Assembly: GCF_019649055.1 (NCBI RefSeq)
Contig: NW_026570250.1
Span: 744,001-808,000, forward strand
From: Paramacrobiotus metropolitanus
Taxonomy: Eukaryota; Tardigrada; Eutardigrada; Parachela; Macrobiotidae
Direction of reading: 5' to 3'
DNA: 64,000 bases
A program made the position numbers and the translations under genes. The number at the start of each line of letters is the position of its first letter. Position 1 is the first letter of the stretch. Shown here piece by piece: positions 61,601-64,000 of this stretch. The notes beneath the pieces were generated by a model. The model searched no databases. It saw nothing but the letters and a program-made list of their open reading frames with translations, and had not been told where the DNA came from.

Positions 61601-64000
61601 TGTGCATTAGTACACTCGCCTTACAAATAATTTTGCGCGGTTCTCTTGTGCATCGCCGGTGCTTCTCGCGTCAAGCTGCAGAGTCTGACGTCCATCAAAA
61701 AACAGTGACAATTAGAAATTAATGAAACCGCCTAAAGATTTCGTACCCGTTATTATTCGGACAACCTTGCTGGTGAAGATCTCGAGCATACGGCAACGAG
61801 TTTACTCCGGGATCCTTATCGGTATCACAACTGTGTGAGTTCTACCTGAAATATACTCGTACGTGCTCTTCTGCATGCGCAAGACTGAAATGTCCAGAAG
61901 TTCAATTGGAAAATGAGGATGGAATTAACAATATTATCCGGATTTTTACCGGTCGATCGAGGCTATTTGATTTGAGGTAAGTTTCGTATGGGAGCTGCTT
62001 TCCTGTTTGACTATGTGGCTGACCACCGCTCGATAAACTGTTACGGGATACCTATTAAAAAATGTACCGTATTATACGTTAGTGGGTTAATATACCTTAA
62101 TACATTTGGTAGAATTTCCTGTTGGTAAGTTACCGGAAATTAATAAACGGCCGTACAGTGAAAATTATTTCCAAGATCAAGGGGATAAGGTGAGGGGAAA
62201 TTGTGTGTATACAATGTAGTAAGTGTAAGAACTGTGTGAGAACCATCTTTATCTCCGAAATGATCGAATAACTATTTTTTGTTTACCTGTTAAATGCGTG
62301 CACTGTTAATATCTGCGCAATAAGTTACTGTACTCTGTAGTACTAGTTAGAACAACTCGGTCTGCTATTATTGCCATATTTTGAACAGTGTATACCCAGA
62401 GCGCTTATTTTTGAATTTTTTGTAAATTATCTTTCCGCATGCACTGCGGCTGATTTTAAATTCCATAAAGTTTTATTCCAACGGTTTGAATAAGCGACAA
62501 AAAGAAATAAAATACGAATTCATGCAGTCTTGCTAAGTGCTTTACGTTACCGGAAAGAAATATGCATCGCACGACTTCTTACAAAACAGAAATATGCTGC
62601 ACGCTAGGAACGTGTTGTTGCTTCCGCAGATAGGATTTTGTTATATACGCTAGTTAGCAACAAATGTGATTTAGAGCATTTGCACGAACTCCACAATTGT
62701 GGCAGGCTCAAGTACATTCTACAACAGTTGAATAACAATCGCATTGTGCAAAAACGGAAACAGATTCTTATGGTTAGCGTTACGACAACAATGCTGTCGT
62801 CTACGCTGCCACGGCGGCTGTGTTGTGTCTCTTGCGCTTACGAAAACTATAACTTTTTTCTCCGCTGCTACAAAGGTAATAAGCAAAAGAACAAGCCGGT
62901 AAGATGCGCATATCAAGTGCCCAGTAATGGCTTGTATTACCGCATGGATAGTCGGCAACTTTGTCGAAGCTGCCTCCAAGGTGGAACGGAAAGCTGACAT
63001 TCTGACTTATGCTCGGTTCCGTGTTCGCATCACTAATCATACCGAAAATTTCGTCGCCGTAAACGAAATTATTTTTTTAATTTCTATTTTACTTTCAACC
63101 ATTTGCTGCACTGTCAGGCATCCGAGGATTGATGATTGAAGCCGTCATAAAATATAATACAAGAAAATGACAAAACGGCGTTGCATGAATATAACTTTGT
63201 GTGCAAAAGGTTATTTACAGCCACAATAAGAAATCGTTGCTTTGTTCTACATTGGACACTGTAACCGCGTCCACCGTCGCGTACAGTAATGCCAGAGGAT
63301 GCGGTTTTCGACAAATGCACTGCGCCTTGGCAAGATCGACTATTTCCCAGGAAACAACATTATGAAATTATAATTATTTATTACAAAAGCTTAAACTGTC
63401 TCAGTTCTGCATTTATTATTCACCACGACTAGCGAAATTATGCAGGCGTAGAAGATTTACCCTTTTAAGAAAAACAAATTTTATTGTCGCCAGACAATTG
63501 TGATAATTGCTACAAAATGCGCCTAATATGAGTCAGACACACAATGGTGTCAGCATGGTGTATCGTACTCAACGTCAGGAGTGGCATATGATTTCCATTC
63601 GATCCATCAAATTTAAATCGTACGATCTGTGTTTCGTGATGAGGAATTCAAATATTTGCATTTAATTAATTAATATAGAATTATTAAAAGATTGATATTG
63701 TCCTAAATGGCTTCAGCAGATTAAAAATTCTGAATGATACTGTATTGTAACTTGTAATTATCTATGTACCACGTTTTTTTTCAGAATAAAACTTTCCATT
63801 GCTCGTTTAATTTTGTTGCAGTTTATAAGTTATCCATAGTCCATACTACATAGTTATATGGTTATCAGATTGCTAATTTATTTAACAGAAATGTTTCTGC
63901 GATAGCGCTAACAACACGTCACCGACATTTTTGCATTTATAGATCGGCGTATCTGCGCATGCACATCTTCACACTTTGGAAATTAATAGTAAACACTACG
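58670..64000. other. 5.3-kb terminal stretch without a supported gene
   Basis: AT-rich, with short unconnected open frames. 62640-63330 is somewhat richer in GC and open on both strands: 63040-62801 minus reads GGSFDKVADYPCGNTSHYWA, while the plus strand has a Cys-rich frame. I cannot assign either. A minus-strand frame at 61607-61404 (MHTTKVNDFAAYLASDELHL) ends before a weak GTTACC donor. Nothing else is recognisable, and genes may continue beyond 64000. Confidence 0.4.

Noticed and set aside
1-64000. Operons, CRISPR arrays, ribosome binding sites or bacterial genes
   Set aside because: All supported genes have GT-AG introns and metazoan domain architectures; no direct-repeat array with regular spacers or clustered intronless genes is present.

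Overview
This is nuclear DNA from an animal. Every convincing gene is split into short exons by GT-AG introns, most of them in phase 1. Exons were joined by hand from splice sites, reading frame and family resemblance. Finding Sidestep-like, Beaten-path-like and Inscuteable-like genes together points to a panarthropod or close relative (arthropod or tardigrade-like, compact genome, about 40% GC by eye). I cannot name the species.

Layout. 1-3.4 kb is repeat-rich: a perfect-armed hairpin, a 643-bp terminal-inverted-repeat element and a duplicated 60-bp segment. 3474-10637 (minus) is a complete 8-exon gene for a Sidestep-type receptor of 934 aa (five Ig domains, one FN3, one membrane helix, and a tail with ITIM/ITSM-like tyrosines). 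10638-25648 is 15 kb without a convincing gene; it holds transposase-like remnants and an inverted-repeat pair. 25649-37881 (plus) is a two-Ig secreted-pathway gene that I read as Beaten-path-like. After its Ig exons come several phase-compatible 3' ends: a Thr-rich GPI-type end, a transmembrane end, a soluble end, perhaps another hydrophobic end, and a 33-nt cassette exon. 40518-44243 (plus) is an inscuteable homologue with about 14 exons, ending in armadillo-like repeats. 45.6-46.8 kb and 54.4-54.9 kb are decayed copies of the 3' end of one retrotransposon-type ORF. 47346-49671 (minus) is a complete 6-exon trypsin-like protease. 55245-56543 and 57514-58669 (both minus) are tandem paralogues for secreted Gly/Pro-rich proteins with a shared Trp-Trp core block. 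58.7-64 kb has no gene I can support.

How the genes relate. In flies, Beat proteins on motor axons and Side proteins on targets bind each other and steer axon fasciculation and targeting. Here a Side-like and a Beat-like gene lie head-to-head with 15 kb between their start codons, followed by inscuteable, an adaptor for asymmetric division and spindle orientation. A genomic Side-Beat pair whose Beat-like member can switch between membrane-anchored and soluble ends is the most interesting system in the window. The protease and the Gly-rich pair look like ordinary secreted products with no visible link to it.
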